Assembly (NCBI GenBank): GCA_963931925.1
Contig: OZ007576.1
Span: forward strand, 13,439,567-13,503,566
Origin: Onchidella celtica
Taxonomy: Eukaryota; Mollusca; Gastropoda; Systellommatophora; Onchidiidae
Length of the DNA stretch: 64,000 nucleotides
Direction of reading: 5' to 3'
The notes beneath the pieces are model-generated. The model made no database searches and had not been told where the DNA came from. It was given only the letters and a program-made list of their open reading frames with translations. This document shows, one piece after another, positions 34,169 to 46,605 of this stretch (position 1 is its first letter; each line of letters opens with the position of its first letter). The position numbers and the translations under genes are program-made.

Positions 34169-34718
34169 ACACTTCCCAATATTCCACTGGCCCCTGCAAC
34201 TGCAAAAAAAAAATTTTTAAGAAGCGTACATACTCTAGATTTAACCCTTAGATTATTACAGGTCTATAAGACAATAGGGCCGATGACCAGCCCAATCATT
34301 AGCCTACAATGAAAAAAACAACTGCACTAACTACTAATGTACTATCGTCAAAAATACGAGCAGGCGAATTATCGGCCCATTGAGAAAGCAGTTCTGATTA
34401 GGCATGTCAATTGTCATTGCCTTCAACCAATCAGAATGCTTGTTTATACAATCTACAGATCTGTACATCATTTACAATCAATGGTACATTTTTCCTGCTG
34501 TTGTAAACACATCATTTTTTTTTTTGTCCTGTAAACTAAAACCCCGTCTTTTTAGGTGGGTAACATCCAAAATACCCCGAGTCTCCTATGGGCTAAGCCT
34601 AATACTGCATTTCTAACTCTCCAAAGTATCCAAGTGGCTTTCTTCTAAAGCCACAAAGACTCCTCCCCCAACCCCTCCTCCCAGGATGTCAGACATGAGG
34701 GGATGAAAATTCAAAATA

Positions 34719-35568
34719 CAGTCGAGCACGGAAAACTCGAATTCGTTGGGGTGGCTCAATCTAGTTCGAGTTTGCCGAATTTCGAGGAATACGTGAAGCA
34801 TTCATCATGAGGTTTTATTGCTGTAGATTCAAGGAAAATAATACAACTGACAACGTGTACCACGAATTACTTGTACTTCCCTTAATCTCTCCCCACCCCT
34901 TCCCGTGGTCAGTTGAAAGAGAAGCAAGTATAAAACTGGCGCGCGTGGTGACAGCGGCACGCGACCATGTGCCCGAACGCTTTTTTTTTCTCTTCTGGAA
35001 GTGATTCGGTAAGGACCAAGTCATGCCCAGCAGCGATAAAATGAACTAAAGGGTGAATACTACTCACCATTTTTCTCTGTTCGGCTTTACCCCCGTTCGT
35101 ACGGCATCGCTTCCTTCCTTTTTTTTTCCTCTATTGCGGTATGACAATGAGCACGGGACCATAGATGTACTAGTATTACATACCTAAAAAAAAAAAGTTA
35201 TTTCCTGCCCGAATCAGTCATCTCAGGTAGCCGTTTTTATCGGGGAAAGGGGGAAGCGGCGACTATACGCACTATCCTGCCACCACTAGGCTATGCTGCA
35301 GCTAACCGAATGAAGTTTCTGGCGTTCGGTTATTTTTTCTTTTCTACTTCTACTAGTTCTAGGCTACTGGGATGCTTGGATCATACTCGCAGCAGGAAAA
35401 CTGGTTCGACAAATGCGTGTCACAATTCGAGGTTCGCGTGAAATAACTACTAAGAATATTGAGAAATAAATTCGGGACCTAGATCTAGATCTTTGTTCGT
35501 GGGATCCGTGATTTCGACTTAGATCTAGATCTAGATCTAGGTGTGTTTGAGTTTCGCGTGCTCGACTG
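34719..35568. mobile_element. Tigger/pogo-like MITE
   Basis: The left end CAGTCGAGCACGGAAAACTC pairs with the reversed right end CAGTCGAGCACGCGAAACTC, and TA flanks both sides (34717-34718 and 35569-35570). The element is 850 bp. It contains a (AGATCT)n tract at 35476-35540. There is no transposase frame. Confidence 0.65.
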
Positions 35569-35790
35569 TAGTAGGAGGCTTGGCAGACTGGCAGGGTTGC
35601 ACTTTCACTGACAGGTAAACTAAACCCTCAAAGGCTGTACCTAATCATCAGTCATGTAGGCTAAACACTTTCCTGATAAAACCCCGACGAAAATATTTTT
35701 AGAAGTCTATGAGGAATTTGACAAACTAAACTCTAGACAGTAGAAGAGATCTAGAGTCTACATCTAGATCTAGATCTGGTCTAGATTCTA
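35476..35790. repeat. (AGATCT)n palindromic hexamer tracts
   Basis: AGATCTAGATCT repeats occur at 35478-35493 and 35519-35540, inside the right end of the MITE. Another cluster lies outside it at about 35745-35790 (TCTAGAGTCTACATCTAGAT...). Confidence 0.7.
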
Positions 35791-37240
35791 GTCTGGTTTT
35801 ACTTTTTACCACCAATCCGCGACCTGCCAGGTGTGCTTCGAAACTTGGAAAAAGAAAACTGCATTCACCTCTTCAAACAATGTATAAATGATGCTGCAAA
35901 TATGTTAATGTTACCTGGTACGATCTGCAGCCCGCAAACATTCAATAAAAGCGGATGTATTGCATGCAGCATGACAACATTCCTTGTCACTCTATTATTT
36001 ATCTCTTACTTCGAAAAGTGTGACGAAGTAAACAACAGCCAATCAAACATCGTTATATGATTTGTTTTTTAAAAAGATGGACTGAGATTTAAAGGTACGG
36101 AACAATTTTACATTTGGCAGGAATTTTCCCGATTATAATCTGAGCGCAGTACGGTGTATTTTTGGCTTGAATAAATCTGCGTTTCTTTTGAGAGCAGTGT
36201 GTATTAAGGTCGAAGTAGTTCCGGACTTGTTTTTCTAGGGGAAGTTATAGTAGTTTTAGTCTGGATGTTTGGGCAATATCATTACTTTGTCGCCAGGTGC
36301 CGTTAGAATGGCTGATTTTTTTTTTAAAATAATTTTTGTGGAGAAAAAAGCAATTTTTCTTCTACCTCATAAAACAAAGGTCCTATGAGCCACAGCAGAG
36401 ACTTATCCAGGATCTCTGCCACAGTTAGCTTTTTCTTTCACTTTTTTTTTATTCTTTAGAATATATTTTACTTTTTGCTTAGTATTTTCTTACCTACCAA
36501 GGTCTCTGGAAATGAGAAAAAAAATGTTTTCTTTTGTTGTGTTGTTGCCCAATTTAAACTCTTTGCCAAGCTCCAGAGTACTATGACTTTAAAGCTTCTT
36601 TGCATTTTTGTTAGATTTTGGAAAGTATGATTGACCAACCACGGGAAACACTTAATTGTTTTATGTAGTTTGCCCATGTTTCAAAAAACCTCAATACTCG
36701 CATATACAAAGGATTGCAGTGGTGTTCGTTAATTTCTTGCCAGCTTTAAGGATTAACTGTTTTAAAGTAAAGTATAATTCAAGTTTGAAATTATCAGTTC
36801 TTTTTCAATCATTATATTAAAGCCGAATTATATGTTACATCCAGCTTGAATTGGCCCTATAACATCTTATGTTTGGAAGCAAAGAATATAAATAGCGTAT
36901 GAAAAGCGTAGATGCTAACAGCGTAGTCAGACAAAAACTTTCTGCGTTCTGTGAGTTCTGTGAGTTCTGTGGTTTAGAATTTAGACTATCAGAATCAGTT
37001 AAACTGTAGGCCTACGTAACCCAAGCTCCTTGACGTAAACCTAATTTCTGATTGGATCGTAGTTGACCTAGATGTGTTGTTTGCACTTTGACCTCACGCC
37101 TCAACACGTGTATAGAGGGCGTTGTACCATTGAGGGCGGCTGGCATGATCAATCGGAAGACGAATGCGGGTGTCGCACGACTGGGCCAGCTCATACGAGA
37201 TGCTTTGAACGACTGAAACGGAGATTTCGAAAGTTACAAC
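35791..37240. other. Region upstream of the first exon at 37241
   Basis: The last 200 bases are GC-richer with CpGs and may contain the promoter and 5'UTR of the exon at 37241. No TATA box is obvious. The rest is AT-rich without recognised features. Confidence 0.3.
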
Positions 37241-37367
37241 ATGGATCGTCCGGGAGATAAATTCCGCAGCCCCTTCTTCCGCCCAAATTCACATATGATG
37301 GCTGCTGCACCTCAGGAGCATGCCGTGCATATGCCATCTTCCAAAACATTGAAAGGAATCATAGCAG
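37241..37367 (+). CDS. Probable first coding exon of an unidentified gene
   Basis: ATG at 37241 opens 42 codons plus one base and ends at a perfect donor, GCAG/GTAAGT. The peptide is MDRPGDKFRSPFFRPNSHMM and then AAAPQEHAVHMPSSKTLKGI before IA. The ending KTLKGIIAG resembles the start of a mitochondrial carrier, especially the citrate carrier SLC25A1 type in which (K)AILAGG begins the first helix. Ten residues are too few to claim that. I see no continuing exon in the remaining 26 kb, so either the intron is very long or the exons were missed. Confidence 0.4.
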
Positions 37368-40300
37368 GTAAGTCACAATTCTGTTTGCGGCCCGGGTTCA
37401 CATTCTATTTTTGTAAGCCCTGATGCCCTGAAACAGCTGATGATTGTTTACCTTGCCAAACTGTGATCCATAAATAGCACTATCGCCGTATGGAAAGGAC
37501 ATTATGGCTTTAAGAAAGCCCAATTCTATTCATTTTCCGTTTCATGAAGGGCCTGTTGCTTAGGCCTACATAGTTGTGCACTTTTAACTAAGAATTCGTT
37601 GTAAAAACGATAGTAACTCTGCATGGGCAACCGGACGACACCGGGTCTGTCCCCCTTCTATGGCCGTGGGTGAACAGTCCACATTGCATCATGAGTGAAG
37701 AATCTTACCATATGGCGTCTCGGAGCATGTCTAATGTAGTTTTGCAGCGTTAACTTTATTTGAATATTGCCAGCCAGTGATCATTGTAGATCTATATATG
37801 TGCGTGGCAAAGGTCTATTCTGCTCTGATTCTGATTTATTGCTGTGACATAATTTCATAAATTACATGATGCAATTTAACGACTGACAGTGGTTGATGAG
37901 AAATAAAGTAGCCTTCACACTAAACTAGAGATTGGAAAGATTGGAAGCAGATCAGATCAAAATTAGTTTTTATAGGGCATTTGCCTGTTTGCTCCAAAAG
38001 AATAGAACCTGGTATAGGTGGGACACAGTGCCCCTCTCCCCCCCCCCTCCCCCATCAATTCAATCTAAGTAATGAGGTGTACCAGATTGTCAGTTTCTTT
38101 CCAAATGATATATCTCTTAAGTCTTATCAATCTTTTTCTTTTCTTTTTGCAAGTTTCGCCAGCTGTTGGCTCTCTTCTAAATTGTTGCCTCTTTTTTGCA
38201 TCCACACTTCTGTTTTCATCGTATCTTTTCAATTGCTGTTTTCCTGCAGGCCACATTCTTGTTTGCCTTTTTTTTTCCCGAATAGACTTCTGAATGTCCC
38301 GGCCACTTTGAACTCGTACAGTTCTTTACAGACTGCTCAGTTAGCATTTTCTTTTCACTACTTTGTACAAATGATCAGGTGGAAAGCAAATGAAGAGCGA
38401 AAAGATTGTGCGGCATGAATTTCATCCTAAAATGAAATCTTACAAGCATAATTATTATGAAAGATTTCAATGAAAAATGCCAACCTTGTGGACCTGAGAA
38501 GACAGTTGCTTATTTCTAAGTGAATGACACAGGCAGGGAGTTAAAATGTTACATTCATAAAGCCTGAACATAATTGTTTAACTTTAAATCACATGAGAAG
38601 AAATTTTCTTGGTTTACGAGGAAGGAAATGCTTACTTGGCATGTATTTGTAGAACATATCCCTGCCTTTCACTTTCCATGTGCGGCAGCTTGTATTGTAT
38701 TGTAAGTTTTCATTCACTGAGCGTCTCACGGTTGCACACTCAACAAATTAATCAGCAGTTGATCATTAGTTCAAAATGTTTAATGACTGCTTTTAAATAT
38801 GAGTTCTTTTTGTTTCTGTTTGATTATAGCTTTTCATGATGCAAAGAAATGTAAAGTCAGCAAATATCATCAGTTAAGAGGAGTAATTTCTGCTGGAAGG
38901 ATTTGCAATTCTCACATTTGTGGGTTGTTTTGGTGGGGGTTTTTTGGGGGGGAGGGGGGGGGTTGTTGCTGTTTTATTGTTTCCCATTTGCAACAATGCA
39001 GCCATTTGTATTTGAAGGTGTTAAAATTTTAAAATATCTGAGACAAGCAAAATTGTAAAATGTGTTTAACTCCTGCCCTGTTTAATCACTGCACATTCTG
39101 AGTAAGAAGGAGAGGGGGGAGGGGGAGCAATGGAAGGCACTCCCAACCTTTTAACTGTAACATGCTTGTTACCCATATCTCACAGTCACATCCAGTGAAG
39201 CTGAGAGCCATATTTGCAAGCGGTTTGTTTGTTGTTTTTTTGCAAAGAGAGCTTTAGACGATAATGGACACATTCAATGGCTTATAGCACTTTGGCTTTT
39301 GAGTTTTGGCAATAGCAGCAGGATATTTGGTGTCTAAGACTCAGGTTGAGAAAAGATACAAGTTCTGCTGGGCAGGTACGGATGTACTATGAAAGTAATG
39401 AAACTTGAGCTTCAGGGCCACTAATCCCCCGAGGGGTCATGAATAAATTTTTTTAATAAGTGAATTTTGGATGTTTCCCTATTGCTGCTGGCTACGAAGG
39501 GGCCCCATAACAGTTCCAGCTTCAGGGTCCCAAAAATGTAGGTCTGCTGCTGGTTTTGGGGTGTTGTTGATGGTGGCCTTTGCTATAACTGTATATGACG
39601 GCCTTGATTTGCCATAGTGTAGCAAGAATATGAGTATCCTGAAGGTCTGAGGGTTTTAGAAAACTCGTACAGAAAAATTTCATCTGATCTTGAAGGAAAC
39701 ACTAAGCTTATGTAGTTTACCACATTCTTCATCAAAGCGGAGAAATGACAACTTTCAGGAGAAGATAAGAAACATAGACTGTCATTGTCCTAGTTAAATC
39801 TCAGTTAGAAGAGTGAAGTTAGGGGATAAAAGATTGATGAAGGCCAGGGTAGTTTAGCAAATTCACTGATGTTTTATTTCACTTTAATTGCTGCACTTTT
39901 GCAGTCTTCTGTATCAAATTTCAGAGCCAGATAGTAAAATGGATATAGTTCAATGGGACTTCAATATCACTTCCTTTTTGGGTGGCATTTTTGGGGTCTG
40001 AAACTTCCTACAGAGCCTTTCATCTTACAATACCAAGAATGAAATCTAAAATAATTATGTTAAGAATTGTTGCAGCCTTCGAAAAACATCAGCATGAGAT
40101 TGAACTGTCTTACAGAGTGATGACATGCCTTTGTCCCATGTGGCCAGATTGGGTTTTGTTTGTACACTGAATTTTTAGAAAATTTTCGGGTTAAGAGTAG
40201 GATTAGGTTTTAATAAGGTAATTGGTCACAATAACCTTTTCATTGGTGACATGGCCACAATAGTTTTGGAGGGGGGGGGGGGGAGATTGGCCACAAGTTG

Positions 40301-42713
40301 GGTTTAACAAAAATCTGGTTGTGCTTATTTTGGCTGCTTGGCCCAATTTTTTGTTTAAATGGGTTTGGTTTTTTTATTAGAAGAAACGGGATGAAAAGTT
40401 TCACACCTATTTAATCATAATGACCATTGTGTGGGTGGTTTTCTTGTGGACCTGTGCTTTAGGGAAAGCCATCAAGTAATAAGCAGTGGTGGTGTTTTTC
40501 TCCCCCTGGTGCTCTATATGTCTGAAGTGAGTTATGAATGAAAGTATGCTGTAAAGAAGTAAACTTTCACCTCAGTATGCCATGCATCAGTGTGTCCACT
40601 TGCATGGTAAAAAATACATCTGTAATGTTTACTTATAGCAGAGGAGAACTATAAATATTATCCTCCCTCATCATCATGCATGTAGATGTATGTTAATTGT
40701 TACAGGATTTACAGCAGGGCATAAATCTTGGCACAAGAGCTGAGTCAGTGGCCTCTCATTTGTTTCATTTTGGTTTCATTCGCACCATCCATGATTCGGA
40801 AGACATTATTATTACCACGTTAAAGTAGTTCTTAGGGCACGGGTGGTGCAACAGTGGAATACAGTGTAGTAGGCTACTAGCCACAATGGCTCCATAAGAC
40901 GGCGATTCAGGGCATATAAGTGAGCGATTCAAATCTTGACACCATTTCAGCCTGTCGTTCACAAAATTGTTTGGCTGACCCAGTTTTGTCAAATTTAATA
41001 ATGCCCTTTCCCTCTCCTTCCACCCGCTCCATGTTACGCTCGTGGTCATAGCTTCCAACTCTGAATTGTCAGAATGATATTTTGTTGTCTCGGGTGGCTT
41101 GAATATTTCAATACATGGGGAAACCTTTTCATTTTGTGATAGACAAATATCATTTCAAGGCAGTGACCTAGAACACGGTTTGTTGGGGCAGACCTTTGAA
41201 TTCTTTGCAAATTCTCAACACGGAACGTTGCACTGATTATACTTTTCATTGCAGTGTAGGAAAGTTGAGACGTTTAAACGTGGGGTTAGCCAGTTGATAT
41301 AACATGGGGTGTGTAACGTTGTTTTCGAGCTTGTTTGGTTCCTGGCCTTGCGGGATGAGCGGGTCATTGACCTGTGACGGATGCGCTTGTGTGGATATTA
41401 ATTATGAAATGCACTCATTTTGTCATGTGTCAAAAACCACAGTAAAGCTGTCACATAACCATAATTATCATGAGATCATAAATACAATTGGGATTATTTT
41501 CACCAGTTTGCCATACCGTTTCGATTTCTGACCGATCGGGAAGGTCTCTACTTTAATCAATCACCGAGAATTCAGAGGACACGAAGAAGTCGTGGTTGGA
41601 AACGCCATGAAATATGAGAAATAATTAGGCCTGAAATCTTTTTTATGTTTGATTGCACGTTAATCAAGGATTGGTTGTCCTGGTGACATGCGTAAATCTC
41701 ATTAATGGGATTCTTGTTAATAGCTCATTACCCAATCATAATATGGTGTTAGCCCGACAGACAAAATAATAATGTGTGTAAATATTTCATCTCTCAAGTT
41801 TTTTTTATGGATGTTGAGGTTGTCACTGGTTTATGTGCGAGTGTTAGTGTCAGAATTGTGTTGTTAGTTTAACCCTACTGTTGTCGAGATGAAACTGCGG
41901 TGCTTTACCAAGTTTGTTGGTGTTGTTTTTTTTTAATCTCATAAATTTATTATTTGGGTATTGCACTGACCTCAGACTTCCAACACAGTACATGTATATC
42001 TCTGGTAAACTGATATCACTGGTTCTGACGGTAAAGGCGTTAGAATTGGTTCCTGTTATTAGTACCTCCGTGACCAAAACAAACTTTCGAACCGGCTTAC
42101 GTCAAATACGTGTAGAATAGTACGAGTATGACAGCATTGTTTGTCCTACATTTCGGTTGGTGTATCGGGAAGACAGCGGAGGAACCGATCGACAGCTTAG
42201 CGTCTTCGTTAGTTCCTTACACTTTAACTGGGGCAACACTGTATTTCATCGACCATTATAGTAGTTATCACCATGTTGTGAAAGTTTCGGCCAGTACGGA
42301 AACAAGTGCTGATAGGGGAACCCGCTTGTGGAAAATCAGATTTGCCGCGGGATGGAGTTGGGGTTCGAGGGTCAGATTATAGTTTTTCGCTGTGTGTGCA
42401 AGTTTCTATCAAGAAATTCGAGACTGGGTGGGGGTTGGGGGATACTTATAGCAAAGGTTAAATTGCGATTAATGTGTAAGCTGAGTGGAGTCAGATTATG
42501 TAGTCATTCCACAGAGCGGCCAATACAGTGTTTGATTCAGATAACACTAACAGTACAAGTACAGAATGGTCAGGTACTTTGAATGTTACCATAACTGATG
42601 CGTGTAGATGTCAGTCCTTTCGTGAACCATGCACCCTCTGATAGTAGTGATTGGTGACTCAGCAGTTTGGACAGGGGTTTGTGAGGTCGTATGTCTGTGT
42701 ATGTCTTCCCCGC

Positions 42714-42714
<1 letters not shown>
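37368..42714 (+). other. Gene-poor region after the 37241 exon, probably intron
   Basis: No exon with credible splice sites and conserved-looking peptide was found. The region contains poly-C at about 38036, poly-G at about 38947 and 40267, and scattered T-runs. Confidence 0.3.
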
Positions 42715-42773
<59 letters not shown>

Positions 42774-42800
42774 CTCTCTCACTCTCCCCTCCCGCCCCTC
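42715..42800. repeat. (CT)n microsatellite
   Basis: A nearly pure CT tract with a short CTTT section lies at about 42715-42782. It creates spurious Leu/Ser-repeat frames on both strands. Confidence 0.9.
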
Positions 42801-44975
42801 TCACACAAATTAAAGGCTGATCGGACACTAAACCATATTAACAGCATGGGGATTGGACAAACATTCACAGCATATACCTGGACATGCCCTACAGAAACAC
42901 ACAAGACCACTTACAGTTACTGTACAAACTAACTGCTCACCACGGCAGAAGAAGCCCCAGTTATACAATGTATTGTCTGGGTACATAGCGGACCTTGGAA
43001 ATAGCCTAGCATTCTTGTAGAGAAGAACAAAAACCTCCACACACACACACACAAGAAAGAGTGCCACCGACTAACAACAAAAGAAAAAACCTGAACGCAA
43101 ACGCCCATGTTGGACTCGGGGCGATATTGGACAATGACATACTGTAGCAATTTGCATTTACTTACTCCACTCTGAGGTGGTGTTTCGTAACCTTGAAATA
43201 ATTGGATTTACACATGAAAGTCAGCTATATTGCTTTGATCTATCACAAGATGTGTGAAATAATCAAAAGTTCGGATTCTGGAGCGCCGTCTCTCACCGTT
43301 TTTGTCCCCGGTGCTCAATCGCCTTTGTGCTATCATATTGATTAGGCTATTTCTCTCCCAATCCTTCCTTAAAACAATCGCTTTTAATATGTTTCTGTTC
43401 TTCCAGTTTTTTGTTGTTGTTTTTTGGTTTTGGTGTGGAAAGAGATTAGGAGGGAGATCTGAGCATACTATGTCTGCTTGTTGTTATATCCTTTCCCCCG
43501 CCCTCCCCAAGGAGAGAATAAAGCCAACAAATAATGTTTTTAGGGTAGAGATATCGTCGTGGTTTGAAACTGTGTTGAGGACTTGCGTTAACAGAGTCGC
43601 TGCGGGAGTTTCCACTGAACTTTCATACCTTTCAGTTTGCTATCTGGGCCTGATGCCTCCATGGAGAGGAGGATACAAACACCCACCAACGTTGTTTGCA
43701 CTTTGATACCATAAAAAGTGGGTCCGGGTGGCATGGAACGACCTTTGACCCACAGGGCAAGGCGGGTGCTCGTCGCAGCGGACAAGTAGTAAAACTTGAA
43801 CCCTTGTCATAGATGAGGAAGAGACATAATTATGTTAATGTTGTTTTGACATTTTCGGAAGCGTCTTTGTGGACAATCCAGTGCAATTCAGTTCATCTGC
43901 ACTTTTGACCAACATTTTGGCGAATCGTCCAATCACAAGCTTGGAAATGGGACACACCTCTCTCTTACACTAAGCCACGCCAAGCAAGGCCATCGTGACC
44001 GCTGAAATGTTTCCGTACTTAGACAACGTTATCTCCACCTCAAGAAAACGTCATCTTGCTCTCCGTCTACGGCGTGGGTCAAGGTTAGAGAGGTTGCCTC
44101 TATTTGCGGTGCTTTTATTGTCTTAGCCATGGAAATTTCATTGGAAATTGGAAGATCTGAGGCCGATGGTCCCAGAGATTGGTGTGCAGTTTAGCCATGA
44201 CCTGCTGAAACAATAAGTTCTGTTAACTTGAAGTCCTCAACATTACTTCACACTGCAACGATATCAGTCTGATAATATTTAGTCGACGTCGGTTTACATT
44301 CTTTTGGTGTGTGTGGTAGGGGGAGGGGGGGGGGGGGAATTGTAAGTGCCAATGTCCCAACCGGTAATGTACCCAGTAGGCGCCCACTTGCATTATGGCC
44401 TGACATCATACCATTAAATTTTGTGTCATGGTAAATTAGAGCACGCAGCCACGTGAAAATCAACCGATGACTTTTATAGCTTTAATTGCAATCTATTACC
44501 GACCCAGAGATCTGTTAGCTCTGGGCTGTAATTTTGCGACTTTGGAGAAGGGGGGGGGGGGGCTATCAAGGCCGTTAATGGGTCCACCGGCGTTCAATCT
44601 CCGTTGTTAATTCTATTGACCTGGGCTGTCCAGTCAGTGTTGCGTTTTTTTGTTGTTGTTTTTTGTTTATTTTGCTTTGACTTTTGAAAAACATGCCGTC
44701 TGAATTGATGTGACATGAACGAATGTAGAGGAAATGTTATTGTTTTAAAAAAGTTGAAGGCGACTGGTTTATACAAATACACTTTGAGATGTATACATCT
44801 AGGAATAGATCAGATTGACATGAAAGTCATAACGATCGATAAAATATTTTTAAAAAGTGGGGACAATCTTCAGATAGTTAGTAGGCTTATGCAGTATACC
44901 AAAGCACCATGAGTACGGTACCTCAATTTCACTTGCCCCAATTACCAATGATCCTTGACATCTGCATCACAAAAA
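42801..44975. other. Stretch without recognised gene
   Basis: No coding signal was recognised. (CA)n occurs at about 43038-43053, and poly-G tracts lie near 44323-44336 and 44551-44562. Confidence 0.3.
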
Positions 44976-45621
44976 GGCCCTGTGCGCACCAGCCGATTTT
45001 GATCGGCCGACTAGCTAGATGGTGACGTCACCACATTGAGTTTCAATGAGATCCAACGTCGGCTGTTGCGCGTGGTCTCATTGAAACTCAAATGTTATGG
45101 CATCACTATACTATTCAACCACATTGTAGTTGGCGGATCAAAATCGGCTTATGCGCCTCTAGAGTGAGCTTCAATGAGCTCCAACCAGTTGTCTGGTGCG
45201 CGAGATCTCATTGAAACCAGAGAGTATGTATGAATAGAGCGGTTTCACTATTGGTCAATTTGCACTGCCAGACACGGGAGGCTCAGCGAAACCACTGTTA
45301 GCATGGAGCGGAAAATAGACCGCTGCAGTAAACAATATCCGTTAGTGCATTTCCACGGGGCGTAAGAGCTTACAAACGGTTGTAAATAGTTTCAATCAGC
45401 CCAAAAAATATGAACAAACCACAGTGAACAGATATGCATACTATCTTTGGTGAAGAAGGTCTCTTTCAATTCTTCAATTTCTTGTTTACCGCAGCGACCT
45501 TGTATCGCGATTCGGCGGAAGCGAACCCTCTCTATACATCTATACTCTCTGTTGAAACTAAGCTGTCGTGACGTCGCCATTGAACAAATCGGCCGATTAA
45601 AATTGGCTTGTGCGCGCCTGG
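44976..45621. mobile_element. MITE with internal hairpins
   Basis: The left terminus (about 44980-45009, TGTGCGCACCAGCCGATTTT then GATCGGCCGA) pairs with the reversed right terminus near 45591-45621 (about 25 of 30 match). Inside, TTGAGTTTCAATGAGA and its reverse form a hairpin at 45035-45094, and a similar pair lies at 45165-45220. The element is about 645 bp. Fragments of the same family occur at 47466-47545 and 60361-60412. Confidence 0.5.
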
Positions 45622-45723
45622 CTAAACAAGCAAAGTTTAGGGCAGGGGGGATTGGCGTCAAAGCGGGGGAGGGGGGGGCAAGTGGTGTGTGAGTAGGAAC
45701 TGTTTACATCGTGATTCTTAATT

Positions 45724-45883
45724 ATGGAGCGGAAGGTGATGTTGCATGATGATGGTGAGTACTTCAAGAGTGCGACGGAGAGCGTGGATGATGTTTGCTT
45801 ATGCGACAGCTGCAGAATGCCAAATGGTGACGGCTGAGAAACGGGACACTGTTTGTTGTGGCCTGTGCTCCAAAATACGATAG
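45724..45883 (+). pseudogene. Cysteine-rich fragment, possibly P2X7R_C-like
   Basis: The short frame MERKVMLHDDGEYFKSATES leads into VCLCDSCRMP, and after a one-base frameshift continues DTVCCGLCSKIR to a stop at 45881. The C-x-C-x2-C-x-MP...CC spacing recalls the zinc-binding C-terminal domain of P2X7 receptors, which is widespread in invertebrate genomes, often as stand-alone proteins. With only about 50 residues and a frameshift, this is a tentative fragment. Confidence 0.25.
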
Positions 45884-46037
45884 GCTTTATATGGGCAATT
45901 TGAGTTATAGGGGCCATGTTGCCGATTAATGATTATTATACCCAACTATCCAACAAATTCATTGGTTAAGCAAAACCGATCAGACCTATAGAAGTTATAC
46001 TGACCATTTGACCAGTGTATTTGCTTCGACGGGAATA

Positions 46038-46605
46038 GGGGGACGTTCAAATATAATCTTACACCTTTTTTGGGACTTTTTGACCCCCCCCCCATTCTTT
46101 CACTTTTCTTACATTTGCTTCTCTCTGCCCCCCCCCCCCCCCCATCCCGTAATATTACAATAATACATGTAATAATTATACATTGCACACGTACTCTTTC
46201 TTACAAATGAGGGAAAAAGGAGACTCGTGTCAAAGACAATGTCATAATTGCCTTAAATTAGTTATCATCAACAAAGTGGTTTTTCATCATATAAATGTCA
46301 AAGATATTTCTAAAAACAGGGGCATCTGCTGAGCTATCTTGAAAATCCGGGTCTTGTTCCTGCTCTTTCTCCTCTTCCTCTTCTTCCTAGACTGATTCAT
46401 GAATAAGAATACCATAAGTTATCTCTCTTTTTATGTTATTTGTTTATTATGTTGTCTAATTTTTTATTCCTTTTTATATTCTCACCCCACAAAAGTGTAA
46501 TATTACATTGGTTCAATACCCCCCCCCCTTTCTTACGCTTTTCTTACGGGAGCCAAACACCCCCCCCCCCCTTTCCGAGGCGTAAGATTATATTTGAACG
46601 TCCCC
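46038..46605. mobile_element. MITE with 24-bp inverted repeats and internal poly-C
   Basis: GGGGACGTTCAAATATAATC (then TTAC) at the left is repeated exactly in reverse at 46582-46605, with TA immediately outside both ends. The element is about 568 bp, non-coding, with four C-runs of 9-15 bases on the same strand. The termini share the GGGAC(C)GTTCA(C/A)ATAT pattern with the element at 29157-29873. Confidence 0.75.

Noticed and set aside
40765-41058. Minus-strand frame with a possible repeat-like B box near 40950
   Set aside because: It might be an old SINE or retroelement piece, but no complete A/B-box layout or tail could be established.
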